Shown here: positions 1 through 6,391 of the stretch, piece by piece
Position numbering within the stretch: position 1 is the first letter of the stretch
Layout: the number at the start of each line of letters is the position of its first letter
Assembly: GCA_026713405.1 (NCBI GenBank)
Contig: JAPOON010000220.1
Location: 1-6,391 of the forward strand
Source: Gammaproteobacteria bacterium
Lineage (GTDB): Bacteria; Pseudomonadota; Gammaproteobacteria; Pseudomonadales; Azotimanducaceae_A
DNA length: 6,391 bases
Reading direction: 5' to 3'
The notes under the pieces: generated by a model
Databases searched by the model: none
Told to the model about the DNA's origin: nothing
The model's input: only the letters and a program-made list of their open reading frames with translations
Position numbers and translations under genes: made by a program

Positions 1-700
1 CCGGACCCGGCCCCGGGTGGCCATATTTTCCACCGGCGACGAACTGCAGCAGCCCGGCACCGCCCTCGAGTTCGGCAACATCTACGATTCGAACCGATTT
101 GCCGTCGAGGCAATGCTTGCCCGCCTGCCCGTCGAGATCGACAATCTCGGCGTGCTGGCCGACGACGCTGCAGTCGTGGCCGCCTCGTTGACCGCTGCAA
201 GCGCGAACAGCGCCCTAATCCTCACCAGCGGCGGCGTTTCCGTCGGCGATGCCGACCACGTCAAGAACACGGTGGAGGCCCTCGGCGAACTGGGCTTCTG
301 GCGGTTGAACCTCAAGCCCGGTAAACCCCTGGCGTTCGGCCGCATCGGGGAGGCCTGGTTTCTCGGGCTGCCCGGCAACCCCGTTTCCACCATCGTCACC
401 TACCTCCTGTTCGCGAAGCCCGCCATCGAAAAACTGTGCGGCATGCAGCCCTCGCAACCCGTGACCGCCGGAGCCGAATTGACGGTACCGATCCGGCACA
501 GTCCGGGCCGCGAGGAGTATCAGCGGGGCATCGCAACCGGGACAGGAGACGACATCCGGGTCCGAACCACCGGCGCCCAGGGCTCCAACCGGATGAGCAC
601 CTTTGCCGAGGCCAATTGCCTGATCCGGATTCCGAAGAGCGCGGGCAGCCTGAAATCCGGCGATCGCGTGGAGGTGCTGCCTTTCGAGGGCCTGATCTAG
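1..700 (+). CDS. moeA: Molybdopterin molybdenumtransferase MoeA, C-terminal part (5' end outside window)
   Basis: MoeA inserts molybdate into adenylylated molybdopterin, the last step of molybdenum cofactor synthesis, in the cytoplasm. The frame is open from base 2. The GTG at 17 is an internal valine codon inside the conserved run PRVAIFSTGDEL, so it is not a start and the gene is truncated by the window edge. Visible MoeA hallmarks are STGDEL near 32-49, GNIYDSNRF near 77-103, TSGGVSVGD at 224-250, the KPGKP run near 316-330 and GLPGNPVS at 365-388. Together these form the MogA-like molybdopterin-binding domain. The C-terminal beta-barrel domain (MoeA_C) follows, with EEYQRG and TTGAQGSNRMSTFAEANC matching the usual C-terminal pattern. 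It ends at TAG 698-700. About 232 codons of a usual ~400 are present. It is convergent with the dioxygenase gene, with four bases between the stops. The neighbours give no molybdenum-related context. Identification is very secure. Confidence 0.96.
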   Translation, partial: RTRPRVAIFSTGDELQQPGTALEFGNIYDSNRFAVEAMLARLPVEIDNLGVLADDAAVVAASLTAASANSALILTSGGVSVGDADHVKNTVEALGELGFWRLNLKPGKPLAFGRIGEAWFLGLPGNPVSTIVTYLLFAKPAIEKLCGMQPSQPVTAGAELTVPIRHSPGREEYQRGIATGTGDDIRVRTTGAQGSNRMSTFAEANCLIRIPKSAGSLKSGDRVEVLPFEGLI

Positions 701-704
701 AAAG

Positions 705-1787
705 CTAGGGCGTGCCGGGATAGCTCCCAAGGATCGGTCCGTGGGGCTCATATCCCATCAGCTTGCGGATGCGGTCGGGATAGCTGTCGGCAATTTCCCG
801 CGGAATCGAGAGGTAGTGATTCTCCTCCTGGCGCAACCAGCCAAGGGAGTAGGTATTGATCAGCCCCATGCGTGGCGCGTCCGTCTCGTTTGCGCCGCCG
901 CCGTGCAGCACCGAGCCCAGGTACAGCAGCACGGAGCCTTTCGGCATGGTGGCCTGCACGGTGGACACGGGTTTCTCCGCATCGCCGCGCGACGGGCCCT
1001 GGTGCGACCCCGGCACCACGTGGGTCGCCCCGTTTTCCCGGGTGAAATCGTCCAGCGCCCACATGGCGCTCACCTGCAGTTCCATGCCCTGAATGCTGAT
1101 CGGGTAGATGCCGTCGTCGCGGTGCAGGCGCTGGGCCGTCTCTCCGGGCAGTATCTCGATGCCGGTGCAACTGCCGATCCGGTAGTTGATGCAGTGCGGC
1201 AGCAGGATCCCGTCGACGACCGACAGGGTGAAGGGTTCGCCGATGAGCTCGGCCGACGCCCGGGACCGGCCCAGGATCTCGCTCAGACGCAGGGTGGTGT
1301 AGCCTTCGAAATCCGCAAAGTACTCGTGCCCGAACCGGTCGAAATGCGGCCGCAGCTCCGCGGCGACCCGGTCTGCCAGTTCCTCCGATACGCATCTCTC
1401 GACGATGGCCGACCCGCTCTCGTTCAGGGCGGCAACAATGCCGGCTACCGGGTCGTCACGGGTAAACCGCTGCACGCGCCTGGATTCGCCATTGAGCGCT
1501 TCGATCAGCATGCTCAACTGCAGGGCGACCTGCTGGCTGCCGAGGAGGTCCAGGCGCCCGCGATAGTAGGCCTGCACCGGATCGGTGCGACCCCTGCAGA
1601 TATCCTCGAAGACATCGAGACTCGTGGTCAGCACGTTGTCCGCGGGCGCATCTTCGCGTGAGACCTCGGATCCGTTGATCCAGACCACCCCCTCGTTGCC
1701 GAGATCGACCTTGAGCGGAGCGCTCAACCCTCCGCCGGCGACGGATTGCTCGATGATGCCGACGAGCTCTTCGATGTGAACGCCCAC
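705..1787 (-). CDS. SCP2 lipid-carrier domain fused to a PhyH-type Fe(II)/2-oxoglutarate dioxygenase (360 aa)
   Basis: Two domains are visible. Residues ~3-97 look like an SCP2 sterol-carrier fold: an amphipathic helix, [18 protein letters not shown], an [17 protein letters not shown] stretch, then a [15 protein letters not shown] strand and a closing helix. Residues ~114-330 look like the phytanoyl-CoA dioxygenase (PhyH) family: iron ligands H222-x-D224 and H295, a likely 2-oxoglutarate-binding R306, and the family run [11 protein letters not shown] at 252-262. The expected chemistry is 2-oxoglutarate-dependent hydroxylation of a hydrophobic or CoA-linked substrate presented by the SCP2 domain. 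That role is inferred and the substrate is unknown. No signal peptide or membrane segment is seen, so it is probably cytoplasmic. The start is the GTG at 1787, which has AGGGGAA five bases upstream and sits just before the SCP2 fold. The frame stays open 91 codons further up, but that stretch is Arg/Pro-rich without domain character and would overlap adk. It stops at TAG 707-705. The fold calls are firm, the start fairly firm. Confidence 0.88.
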   Translation of the reverse strand: MGVHIEELVGIIEQSVAGGGLSAPLKVDLGNEGVVWINGSEVSREDAPADNVLTTSLDVFEDICRGRTDPVQAYYRGRLDLLGSQQVALQLSMLIEALNGESRRVQRFTRDDPVAGIVAALNESGSAIVERCVSEELADRVAAELRPHFDRFGHEYFADFEGYTTLRLSEILGRSRASAELIGEPFTLSVVDGILLPHCINYRIGSCTGIEILPGETAQRLHRDDGIYPISIQGMELQVSAMWALDDFTRENGATHVVPGSHQGPSRGDAEKPVSTVQATMPKGSVLLYLGSVLHGGGANETDAPRMGLINTYSLGWLRQEENHYLSIPREIADSYPDRIRKLMGYEPHGPILGSYPGTP

Positions 1788-1792
1788 GGTCG

Positions 1793-1799
1793 TTCCCCT
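1793..1799 (-). promoter_or_regulatory. Ribosome binding site deciding the GTG start of the SCP2-PhyH gene
   Basis: On the minus strand AGGGGAA ends five bases before GTG 1787-1785. It is the reason for preferring this start over the ATG at 2060, which would put 91 non-domain residues before the SCP2 fold and overlap adk by 62 bases. Confidence 0.6.
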
Positions 1800-1873
1800 G
1801 AATTGCGGCACTCGCGCCCGGGCTGCCAGTCTGCCGGGCCATACCAGCTCACGCGGCCCGGGTGGTTCGGGCG

Positions 1874-1879
1874 ATTGTA
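1874..1879 (-). promoter_or_regulatory. Possible -10 element upstream of the SCP2-PhyH gene
   Basis: The minus strand reads TACAAT, five of six matches to the sigma-70 -10 consensus, in an otherwise very GC-rich gap. It would place a transcript start about 80 bases upstream of the GTG. No acceptable -35 hexamer sits 16-18 bases upstream and there is no extended -10 TGn, so this is only a suggestion that the gene can be transcribed separately from adk. Confidence 0.22.
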
Positions 1880-1998
1880 CTGCATCGCCCCGACGAGCCA
1901 CCTTCCCGGGCAACACCCGCGGCGGCGTAACCAGCCTGCCCGGACGCAACGCAGCCCGCGAAATCCTGCGAACCCTGAGAGCCTGATTCGTCCAGCGT

Positions 1999-2667
1999 TC
2001 AGCCGCCGCCATTCTGCAGCAATTCGAGAACCTTGCTCGAAACATCGGCCACCGGGCCAAGGCCGTCTACCTCGATGTAGCGCATCGCACCATTCACCCC
2101 GCCCCCTGCCGAACGCGTCTTGTAAAACTCCACCAGCGGATGGGTCTGCTCGCGATAAACCTCGAGCCGGTCCCTTACGGTTTCCTCCCGATCATCGTCA
2201 CGCTGCATTAACGGCTCCCCGGTCTCATCGTCCCGGTCGGGCTTCCTGGGCGGGTTGAACAGCACGTGGTAGACACGCCCGCTCCCCGGGTGCACCCGCC
2301 GCCCGCTCATGCGCCTGACCACCTCCTCGTCGGGAATCGTGATCTCGACCACGGCATCGATGGCAACCCGCGCCGCTTCGAGCGCTTCCGCCTGGGCAAT
2401 CGTTCGGGGAAAGCCGTCGAAGAGGAATCCGTTCGCGCAGTCAGCCTCGGCGATACGTTCCTCAACCAGCCGGATGATGATGTCGTCGGAAACCAGGTCG
2501 CCGCGATCCATTACCGCTTGTACGCGCCTGCCCAATTCCGTCCCACCGCTGATCGCCGCGCGGAGCATGTCCCCGGTCGAGATCTGGGGTATGCCGAACG
2601 TCGAACAGATCGCCTTTGCCTGCGTACCCTTGCCCGCGCCCGGCGGCCCCAGCAAAACGAGCTTCAT
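1999..2667 (-). CDS. adk: Adenylate kinase (222 aa)
   Basis: Adk catalyses AMP + ATP to 2 ADP and sets the cytoplasmic adenylate balance. The P-loop GPPGAGKGT is at residues 7-15. The substrate and catalytic arginines R36, R88 (in DGFPR), R123, R156 and R167 are all present and fall at the E. coli numbering. It is the long form with a full LID domain (~122-159). The LID carries H126, S129, D146 and T149 in place of a four-cysteine zinc site, the usual Gram-negative hydrogen-bond network. Length is slightly above the 214 of E. coli, with a small Gly-rich insertion around residues 186-195. The start is ATG 2667 with AAGGAG ten bases upstream, lying inside the end of relA. The adk ATG and relA TGA share four bases (ATGA), implying translational coupling. 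It ends at TGA 2001-1999. Confidence 0.98.
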   Translation of the reverse strand: MKLVLLGPPGAGKGTQAKAICSTFGIPQISTGDMLRAAISGGTELGRRVQAVMDRGDLVSDDIIIRLVEERIAEADCANGFLFDGFPRTIAQAEALEAARVAIDAVVEITIPDEEVVRRMSGRRVHPGSGRVYHVLFNPPRKPDRDDETGEPLMQRDDDREETVRDRLEVYREQTHPLVEFYKTRSAGGGVNGAMRYIEVDGLGPVADVSSKVLELLQNGGG

Positions 2668-4649
2668 ACCTTGGTTTCTCCTTCGACGATGCGGCGCACC
2701 GTTCGCAGCCCAGGGACCTCGCGCAACTGGTTGACCAGGCTCGCCACCTCGGTCAGGTCATCCAATTCCAGTTCCAGCGTGAGCGCGGCCGTGCCGCTGG
2801 CGGTGTCGGCCCGCCCAGAGGTGGCGACCAGGGACAGGCCCCGGGCGCTCAGCACGTTCGTGACGTCGTGCCACAGCCCCTCTCGGTCTTCCGCCTGAAT
2901 TTCCAGGACCTGGCGCCCATCGTCGTTCTCTGTCCCCGACTCGTCCCGGCCGGGCTCTTCCTGACGGCCTGCCAGGTATCGGCGCACCAGTTCGAGAATC
3001 TGCAGGTCGCCCACTCCGAAAGCGAAAAACAACGCGTCGGCATCGTCGAGATCGAAGGCCGCCGCCAGTCCGTCCACGTCGCCGGCGGCAGGAGCGGGCA
3101 ACCCGAGACATTCGATCATCGCTTCGAAGTCGCGCCGGCCTTCCGCCACGTTGACCTGCCGGTCGCGCAGGCGCAACCAGTTGCGAATCTTGCTTCTGGC
3201 CCGCGCGGTGCGGACGTAGCCCAGGTCCTGATCGAGCCAGGCGCGCCGGGGCACGGCCCGGGATTCCCGGTGAATCTGCACGAGCTGACCGGTCTTCAGG
3301 GGCGTATTGAGCGGCACCCGCCGGCCGTCGACCCGCGCGCCGGCGCAGTGCTGGCCGACTTCGGTGTGTACGCGATAGGCGAAATCGAGCGGCGTGGCGC
3401 CGGCGGACAGGTCGACGACGTGACCCCTGGGCGTATGGACGAATATGCGCTCTTCCCGCACCTCCTCGGTCAACTGATCGGCCAGGGTTCCGCCGAGGGA
3501 ATCCTGCCAGGCAAGCACCTGGCGCAACCAGGCCACCTTTTCCGCGTAGAAGCCGTCCTCGCTGTCGCCGCCCTTGTAGGTCCAGTGTGCGCAGACACCG
3601 AGTTCCGCGTCGTCGTGCATTTGCGTTGTACGGATCTGCACCTCGAAGATCTCTCCCCCATCCCCGTACACGGCGGTGTGGATCGACCGGTAGCCGTTTT
3701 CCTTGGGCGCCGCGACATAGTCGTCGAACTCCCGGCGGACATGCCGCCAGCGCATGTGGATGGTACCGAGGGCGTCGTAACACTCGGGGACATCTCCCAC
3801 GATTACCCGCACGGCAAGCACGTCGTAGACTTCATCGAAGGGGATGTGCTTGGTGCGCATCTTGCGCCAGATGCTGTAGATGTGCTTGGCGCGGCCCTCG
3901 ACGACAGCCTCGATGCCGCGCTCTCCGAACATCTCCCTGAGGTCGCCGACGATCCGGTTGACCTTCGCTTCGCGCTCGACGCGCCGGCCGTCCAGCTGCC
4001 GGGCAATGCGCTTGTAGGCATCCGCTTCCAGGTAGCGTAGCGACAGGTCCTCGAGTTCCCACTTCAGCCGCCAGATACCCAGCCGGTCCGCCAGCGGCAC
4101 GAACACGGTCATGGCTTCCGTGGCAATCCGGGTCTTGCGTTCCTCGAAACTGTTCTTGGCAAGCCGCAGCGCAACCACCCGCTCCGCGAGCTTGAGTACG
4201 GCCACCCGGACATCGTCGATCAGGGCGACCAGCATGCGCCGTATGTTCGCCGTCTGATCCGTTGCCTCGCTGGCCAGCATGCGGGAACTGGTCAGATCCA
4301 GCAGGCTGATGTCCGCCATGCCGTTGACGGCGCTGAAGAGGCTCGCGCCTTCTTCGCCGATGGCCGCGGCGAGCTCTTCGTCATGGATGGCCCCATGCCG
4401 CGCCGGCCGGTAGTAGAGCGCTGCCAGGACAGATGCCGTATCCATCTGCATGCTGGCGACCAGTTCAGCCAGTTCCAGGCCGCTCGAGAGATGGTCGCCG
4501 TCAACCCCGTCCCGCAGCCGCGTTGCCGCTGCCAGCATCCCTGCCGCGTCGAGGTGTTCCCGGCCTCGGCACAGGCTGTCGACCCATGCATGCAGATCGA
4601 TGTTTCCGTCGGTGTCGACGGGCGTGTTCGCGGGTGCGCTTGCGCGCAT
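2664..4649 (-). CDS. relA: GTP pyrophosphokinase RelA, monofunctional (p)ppGpp synthetase lacking the zinc-finger domain (661 aa)
   Basis: RelA transfers pyrophosphate from ATP to GTP/GDP to make (p)ppGpp when uncharged tRNA enters the ribosome. Domains in order: a pseudo-hydrolase region (~35-175), where the HDxxED site is lost (ALYYRP in its place at 78-82) and the later KLADRLHN is KLAERVVA; the synthetase (~225-345), with likely catalytic D276 and E336 (EVQIRT), EFDD at 307-310 (the EXDD signature of RelA against RXKD of bifunctional enzymes) and [11 protein letters not shown] (~399-460); a helical region to ~560; and ACT (~580-655). The zinc-finger/conserved-cysteine domain normally between the last two is absent: no cysteine occurs after C514, and a short acidic linker replaces it. 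This accounts for 661 residues against 744 in E. coli. The start is ATG 4649: a TGA codon directly precedes it in frame and TGGAG lies six bases upstream. A separate SpoT hydrolase is expected elsewhere in the genome. Confidence 0.95.
   Translation of the reverse strand: MRASAPANTPVDTDGNIDLHAWVDSLCRGREHLDAAGMLAAATRLRDGVDGDHLSSGLELAELVASMQMDTASVLAALYYRPARHGAIHDEELAAAIGEEGASLFSAVNGMADISLLDLTSSRMLASEATDQTANIRRMLVALIDDVRVAVLKLAERVVALRLAKNSFEERKTRIATEAMTVFVPLADRLGIWRLKWELEDLSLRYLEADAYKRIARQLDGRRVEREAKVNRIVGDLREMFGERGIEAVVEGRAKHIYSIWRKMRTKHIPFDEVYDVLAVRVIVGDVPECYDALGTIHMRWRHVRREFDDYVAAPKENGYRSIHTAVYGDGGEIFEVQIRTTQMHDDAELGVCAHWTYKGGDSEDGFYAEKVAWLRQVLAWQDSLGGTLADQLTEEVREERIFVHTPRGHVVDLSAGATPLDFAYRVHTEVGQHCAGARVDGRRVPLNTPLKTGQLVQIHRESRAVPRRAWLDQDLGYVRTARARSKIRNWLRLRDRQVNVAEGRRDFEAMIECLGLPAPAAGDVDGLAAAFDLDDADALFFAFGVGDLQILELVRRYLAGRQEEPGRDESGTENDDGRQVLEIQAEDREGLWHDVTNVLSARGLSLVATSGRADTASGTAALTLELELDDLTEVASLVNQLREVPGLRTVRRIVEGETKV
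2678..2683 (-). promoter_or_regulatory. Ribosome binding site of adk inside the relA 3' end
   Basis: The minus strand reads AAGGAG ten bases before the adk ATG, within the last codons of relA. A strong Shine-Dalgarno here plus the ATGA overlap fits coupled translation with the option of independent initiation. Confidence 0.6.
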
Positions 4650-4655
4650 TCAAAG

Positions 4656-4660
4656 CTCCA
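4656..4660 (-). promoter_or_regulatory. Ribosome binding site deciding the relA start
   Basis: The minus strand reads TGGAG six bases before ATG 4649. The codon immediately before that ATG is an in-frame TGA, so no longer protein is possible and this is the first usable start. Confidence 0.65.
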
Positions 4661-4684
4661 GAAGCGACAGGCCAGGGGCCGGCG

Positions 4685-4690
4685 ATGATA
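4685..4690 (-). promoter_or_regulatory. Weak -10-like hexamer in the recO-relA gap
   Basis: The minus strand reads TATCAT (five of six to consensus), about 35 bases upstream of the relA ATG. Seventeen bases further up is GTGAGT, which matches the -35 consensus at only three positions. It could give relA a promoter of its own inside the operon, but it may be chance. Confidence 0.2.
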
Positions 4691-4709
4691 CCGTTCCCGC
4701 CCGCGAAAC

Positions 4710-5435
4710 TCACTTCTCCCCGCCCTGGCTTCCACTCGACGACTCCGGGCGGAGCAGGCGGCGGCTGACCAGCGGCGCCGGCCCGAGCTGGGCGGCGATC
4801 GCCTCGCGAAACAGGCGGCGCGCCAATACACGGGTTTCCGCGTCGGAATAGTCGGCGCCGGCGATGTCGACAAGGGTCCGGCCCGGGTATCCCTCGTTCG
4901 CCGCCGCGCGCACGAAGCCGGTTTCCCGCTCCAGCCGGTACCAGGCCGTTCCGTCGATCGGTGCCCCGCTTGCCGCATCGCGGGTGAAGTCGTACCCGTA
5001 ACCCAGTTCTTCCAGCAGCAGCTTTTCGAACTGGCGCAGGCCGGAAGGGATTTCGGCGCCGTCCGTTCCCTCGCCGATCCTGCGCAACACCCACTGCACC
5101 CCCGCGAACAGCCGTGTGTGAGGCTCCCATTCCCGGGTCAGCCGCATGACCAGTTCCGCCACGTAGTAGGCCGATGCGACGGCATTGCCGGTGAGCCAGC
5201 GGCCCTGGACCACGTCGTAACGGGTAAGGGTCATCAGGCTTCCCCGCCCCCGCCAACTGACGGATCCCTCGTAGAACGGCTGCAGGCCGTGGCCCCGCTT
5301 CGCGTTGCGCCTGCCTCTCGCCACCACGGCCACGCGCCCATGGTCCCGGGTGAACAGGTTGACCAGCAGGCTGGTTTCCCGGTAGGCGCGCGCATGCAGC
5401 ACGATGGCCGGCTGGTCGGTCGCGTCCGGGTGCAT
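4710..5435 (-). CDS. recO: DNA repair protein RecO (241 aa)
   Basis: RecO works with RecR (and RecF) to load RecA on SSB-coated single-stranded DNA during gap repair and to anneal complementary strands. The N-terminal OB fold (~10-80) shows the family pattern: VLHARAYRETSLLVNLFT, then GRVAVVARGRRNAKRG, and GLQPF at 50-54. The helical domain follows, with AYYVAELVMRL near 89-99, LRQFEKLLLEELGYGYDF at 133-150 and a SGAPID-type segment near 156-161. The C-terminus has the SRRLLR run followed by a Ser/Gly-rich tail. The cysteine zinc site found in some RecO proteins is absent, as in E. coli, and the length is the same as the E. coli protein. The start is ATG 5435. The Shine-Dalgarno is poor, which suggests dependence on translation from era 46 bases upstream. 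It ends at TGA 4712-4710, 60 bases before relA. Confidence 0.96.
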   Translation of the reverse strand: MHPDATDQPAIVLHARAYRETSLLVNLFTRDHGRVAVVARGRRNAKRGHGLQPFYEGSVSWRGRGSLMTLTRYDVVQGRWLTGNAVASAYYVAELVMRLTREWEPHTRLFAGVQWVLRRIGEGTDGAEIPSGLRQFEKLLLEELGYGYDFTRDAASGAPIDGTAWYRLERETGFVRAAANEGYPGRTLVDIAGADYSDAETRVLARRLFREAIAAQLGPAPLVSRRLLRPESSSGSQGGEK

Positions 5436-5481
5436 GGGTCAGCGCCCGTCGGCGCCCCGGCCACCGCCGCGAGCGCCCGGG

Positions 5482-6375
5482 TCATTCATAACCCATGCGC
5501 TCCAGGTGCCCGCGGTCGTCCGTCCACCCTGAACGGACCTTGACCCAGAGATGCAGCATGACCTTGCGCTCCAGCATTTTCTCGATGTCCCGCCGCGCAT
5601 CGCTGCCGATGGACTTCAGCTTGCTGCCTCCCCTGCCGATGACGATGCGCTTCTGCCCGGCGCTCTCGACGACGATGTCGGCGCGGATTTCCACCAGGTC
5701 CGCGCCAGCGTCGAAAGACTCGATGACCACCGCCGCGCGGTGCGGCAATTCATCGCCCAGGCGGCGCACCAGCTTTTCCCGGACGATCTCGCCGGCGAGG
5801 AAGCGCTCGCTGCGGTCAGTCAACTGATCCGGCGGAAAGAGGTGTGCGTGTTCCGGCAGCCGGGCGAACACCGCGCCTCGAAACGCCTCGACACCGTCCC
5901 GCTTGAGGGCCGAGATCGGCAGAATTTCCGTGAACGCTTCCAGCCGCGCCAGCCGGTCGATGACGGGCAGCACCGCCTCTCTTGCGCGAAGCAGGTCGAT
6001 CTTGTTGATCGCCGCGAACGCCGGCGTACCGGAACGTTGCACGTATCGCAGTACCAGGGCGTCTTCGTCAGTCCACCGGTCCCGGTCGACCAGCATCACC
6101 ACGAGGTCCACATCCGCCACCACCGATGCGGCCGCGCGCACCATGCGGCGGTTCATCTCCCGGGAGGCGCCCGAATGAATCCCCGGCGTGTCCACATAGA
6201 TCGCCTGGCGGGCGCCGTCGGTGTCGATGCCCAGCAGGTTATGACGCGTGGTCTGGGGCTTGCGTGAGGTAATGCTGATCTTCTGCCTCAGCACCACGTT
6301 GAGCAGGGTGGACTTGCCCACATTCGGCCGCCCCAGGATCGCCACGTAGCCGCAGCGTTGCGTTGCGCCGGTCAC
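5482..6375 (-). CDS. era: GTPase Era, 30S ribosome assembly factor (297 aa)
   Basis: Era is an essential GTPase that binds the 3' end of 16S rRNA and helps late 30S subunit maturation. It acts in the cytoplasm, partly at the inner membrane. The G motifs are clear: GRPNVGKS (G1, 15-22), TTRH (G2, 42-45), DTPG (G3, 62-65), NKID (G4, 124-127) and ISAL (G5, 154-157). The C-terminal KH RNA-binding domain follows, with the GxxG loop IGRGGSKLKSIG around 246-257 and the family ending near LWVKVRSGW. Length is normal. The start is the GTG at 6375: an in-frame TAG at 6384-6382 blocks any longer form and no other start lies before the G1 motif. Its Shine-Dalgarno is weak. The upstream gene is outside the window (rnc in many relatives), and that TAG could be its stop, which cannot be tested here. 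It is the first gene seen of the era-recO-relA-adk run. Confidence 0.97.
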   Translation of the reverse strand: MTGATQRCGYVAILGRPNVGKSTLLNVVLRQKISITSRKPQTTRHNLLGIDTDGARQAIYVDTPGIHSGASREMNRRMVRAAASVVADVDLVVMLVDRDRWTDEDALVLRYVQRSGTPAFAAINKIDLLRAREAVLPVIDRLARLEAFTEILPISALKRDGVEAFRGAVFARLPEHAHLFPPDQLTDRSERFLAGEIVREKLVRRLGDELPHRAAVVIESFDAGADLVEIRADIVVESAGQKRIVIGRGGSKLKSIGSDARRDIEKMLERKVMLHLWVKVRSGWTDDRGHLERMGYE

Positions 6376-6391
6376 GGGCTGCTAGATACCA

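Larger units (their letters stand above)
1788..1998. other. Intergenic gap between adk and the SCP2-PhyH gene
   Basis: This 211-base stretch is the longest non-coding region in the window. It holds two 7-base perfect inverted repeats: CCGGGCC 1834-1840 with GGCCCGG 1855-1861 (14-base loop), and CCGGGCA 1906-1912 with TGCCCGG 1937-1943 (24-base loop). Neither is followed by a T-run on either strand, so neither is a convincing intrinsic terminator. A -10-like hexamer lies between them. No tRNA T-loop or CCA end and no small gene with a good start was found. The dioxygenase reading frame happens to run open across the whole gap. Confidence 0.6.

Noticed and set aside
17..19. GTG as a start codon for a short moeA
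   Set aside because: It encodes a valine inside the conserved MoeA run before STGDEL and the frame continues to the window edge, so the gene is simply cut.
741..1661. Plus-strand open frame (306 codons) opposite the dioxygenase gene
   Set aside because: Antisense to clear PhyH and SCP2 coding sequence. Its composition is rich in Ala, Arg, Gly, Val and Gln with no motif, so it is a shadow.
1788..1998. tRNA or small RNA in the intergenic gap
   Set aside because: No T-loop consensus, CCA end or cloverleaf-compatible arms on either strand, and no T-run after the inverted repeats.
1746..2258. Plus-strand open frame crossing the adk-dioxygenase gap
   Set aside because: Arg/Pro/Ser-rich product without domain features, overlapping the C-terminal half of adk on the other strand. 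No convincing start signal.
2616..4040. Long plus-strand open frame (474 codons) opposite relA
   Set aside because: It lies antisense to a well-conserved RelA with all domain motifs. The product has no recognisable domain and is typical of GC-rich antisense shadow frames.
6376..6391. End of an upstream rnc gene
   Set aside because: The only stop seen is TAG at 6384-6382. Too few bases remain to recognise a protein, so it is not listed as a feature.

Overview
This GC-rich window reads as chromosomal DNA from a gammaproteobacterium (or a close proteobacterial relative). RelA is of the monofunctional synthetase type typical of gamma/betaproteobacteria. MoeA, RecO, Era and Adk all align well by eye with remembered Escherichia coli proteins. 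The species cannot be named from the sequence alone. Nothing points to phage, plasmid, insertion sequence, CRISPR array or RNA gene.

Layout: the left end (to 700, + strand) is the C-terminal part of moeA, cut by the window edge. Everything else is on the minus strand. Reading in the direction of transcription (right to left) the order is era (6375-5482), recO (5435-4710), relA (4649-2664), adk (2667-1999), a 211-base gap, then a two-domain protein with an SCP2-like lipid-carrier domain fused to a phytanoyl-CoA-dioxygenase-like domain (1787-705). moeA and this last gene converge with only four bases between their stop codons. The minus-strand genes era-recO-relA-adk are tightly spaced (46 bases, 60 bases, then a 4-base ATGA overlap) and look like one transcription unit. 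The dioxygenase gene may be read through from it or have its own promoter.

How the genes fit together: Era (30S assembly GTPase) and RecO (recombinational repair) are a common proteobacterial pair. Here they are followed by relA and adk, not by pdxJ-acpS as in many gammaproteobacteria. RelA makes (p)ppGpp from ATP and GTP/GDP and releases AMP. Adk phosphorylates AMP, so the translationally coupled relA-adk pair makes metabolic sense. MoeA belongs to molybdenum-cofactor synthesis and is unrelated.

The two most unusual points are these. (1) This RelA goes directly from its helical region to the C-terminal ACT domain and lacks the cysteine-containing zinc-finger/conserved-cysteine domain. (2) A single polypeptide joins an SCP2 lipid carrier to a PhyH-type Fe(II)/2-oxoglutarate oxygenase, which parallels the separate SCP2 and phytanoyl-CoA hydroxylase proteins that cooperate in peroxisomes.
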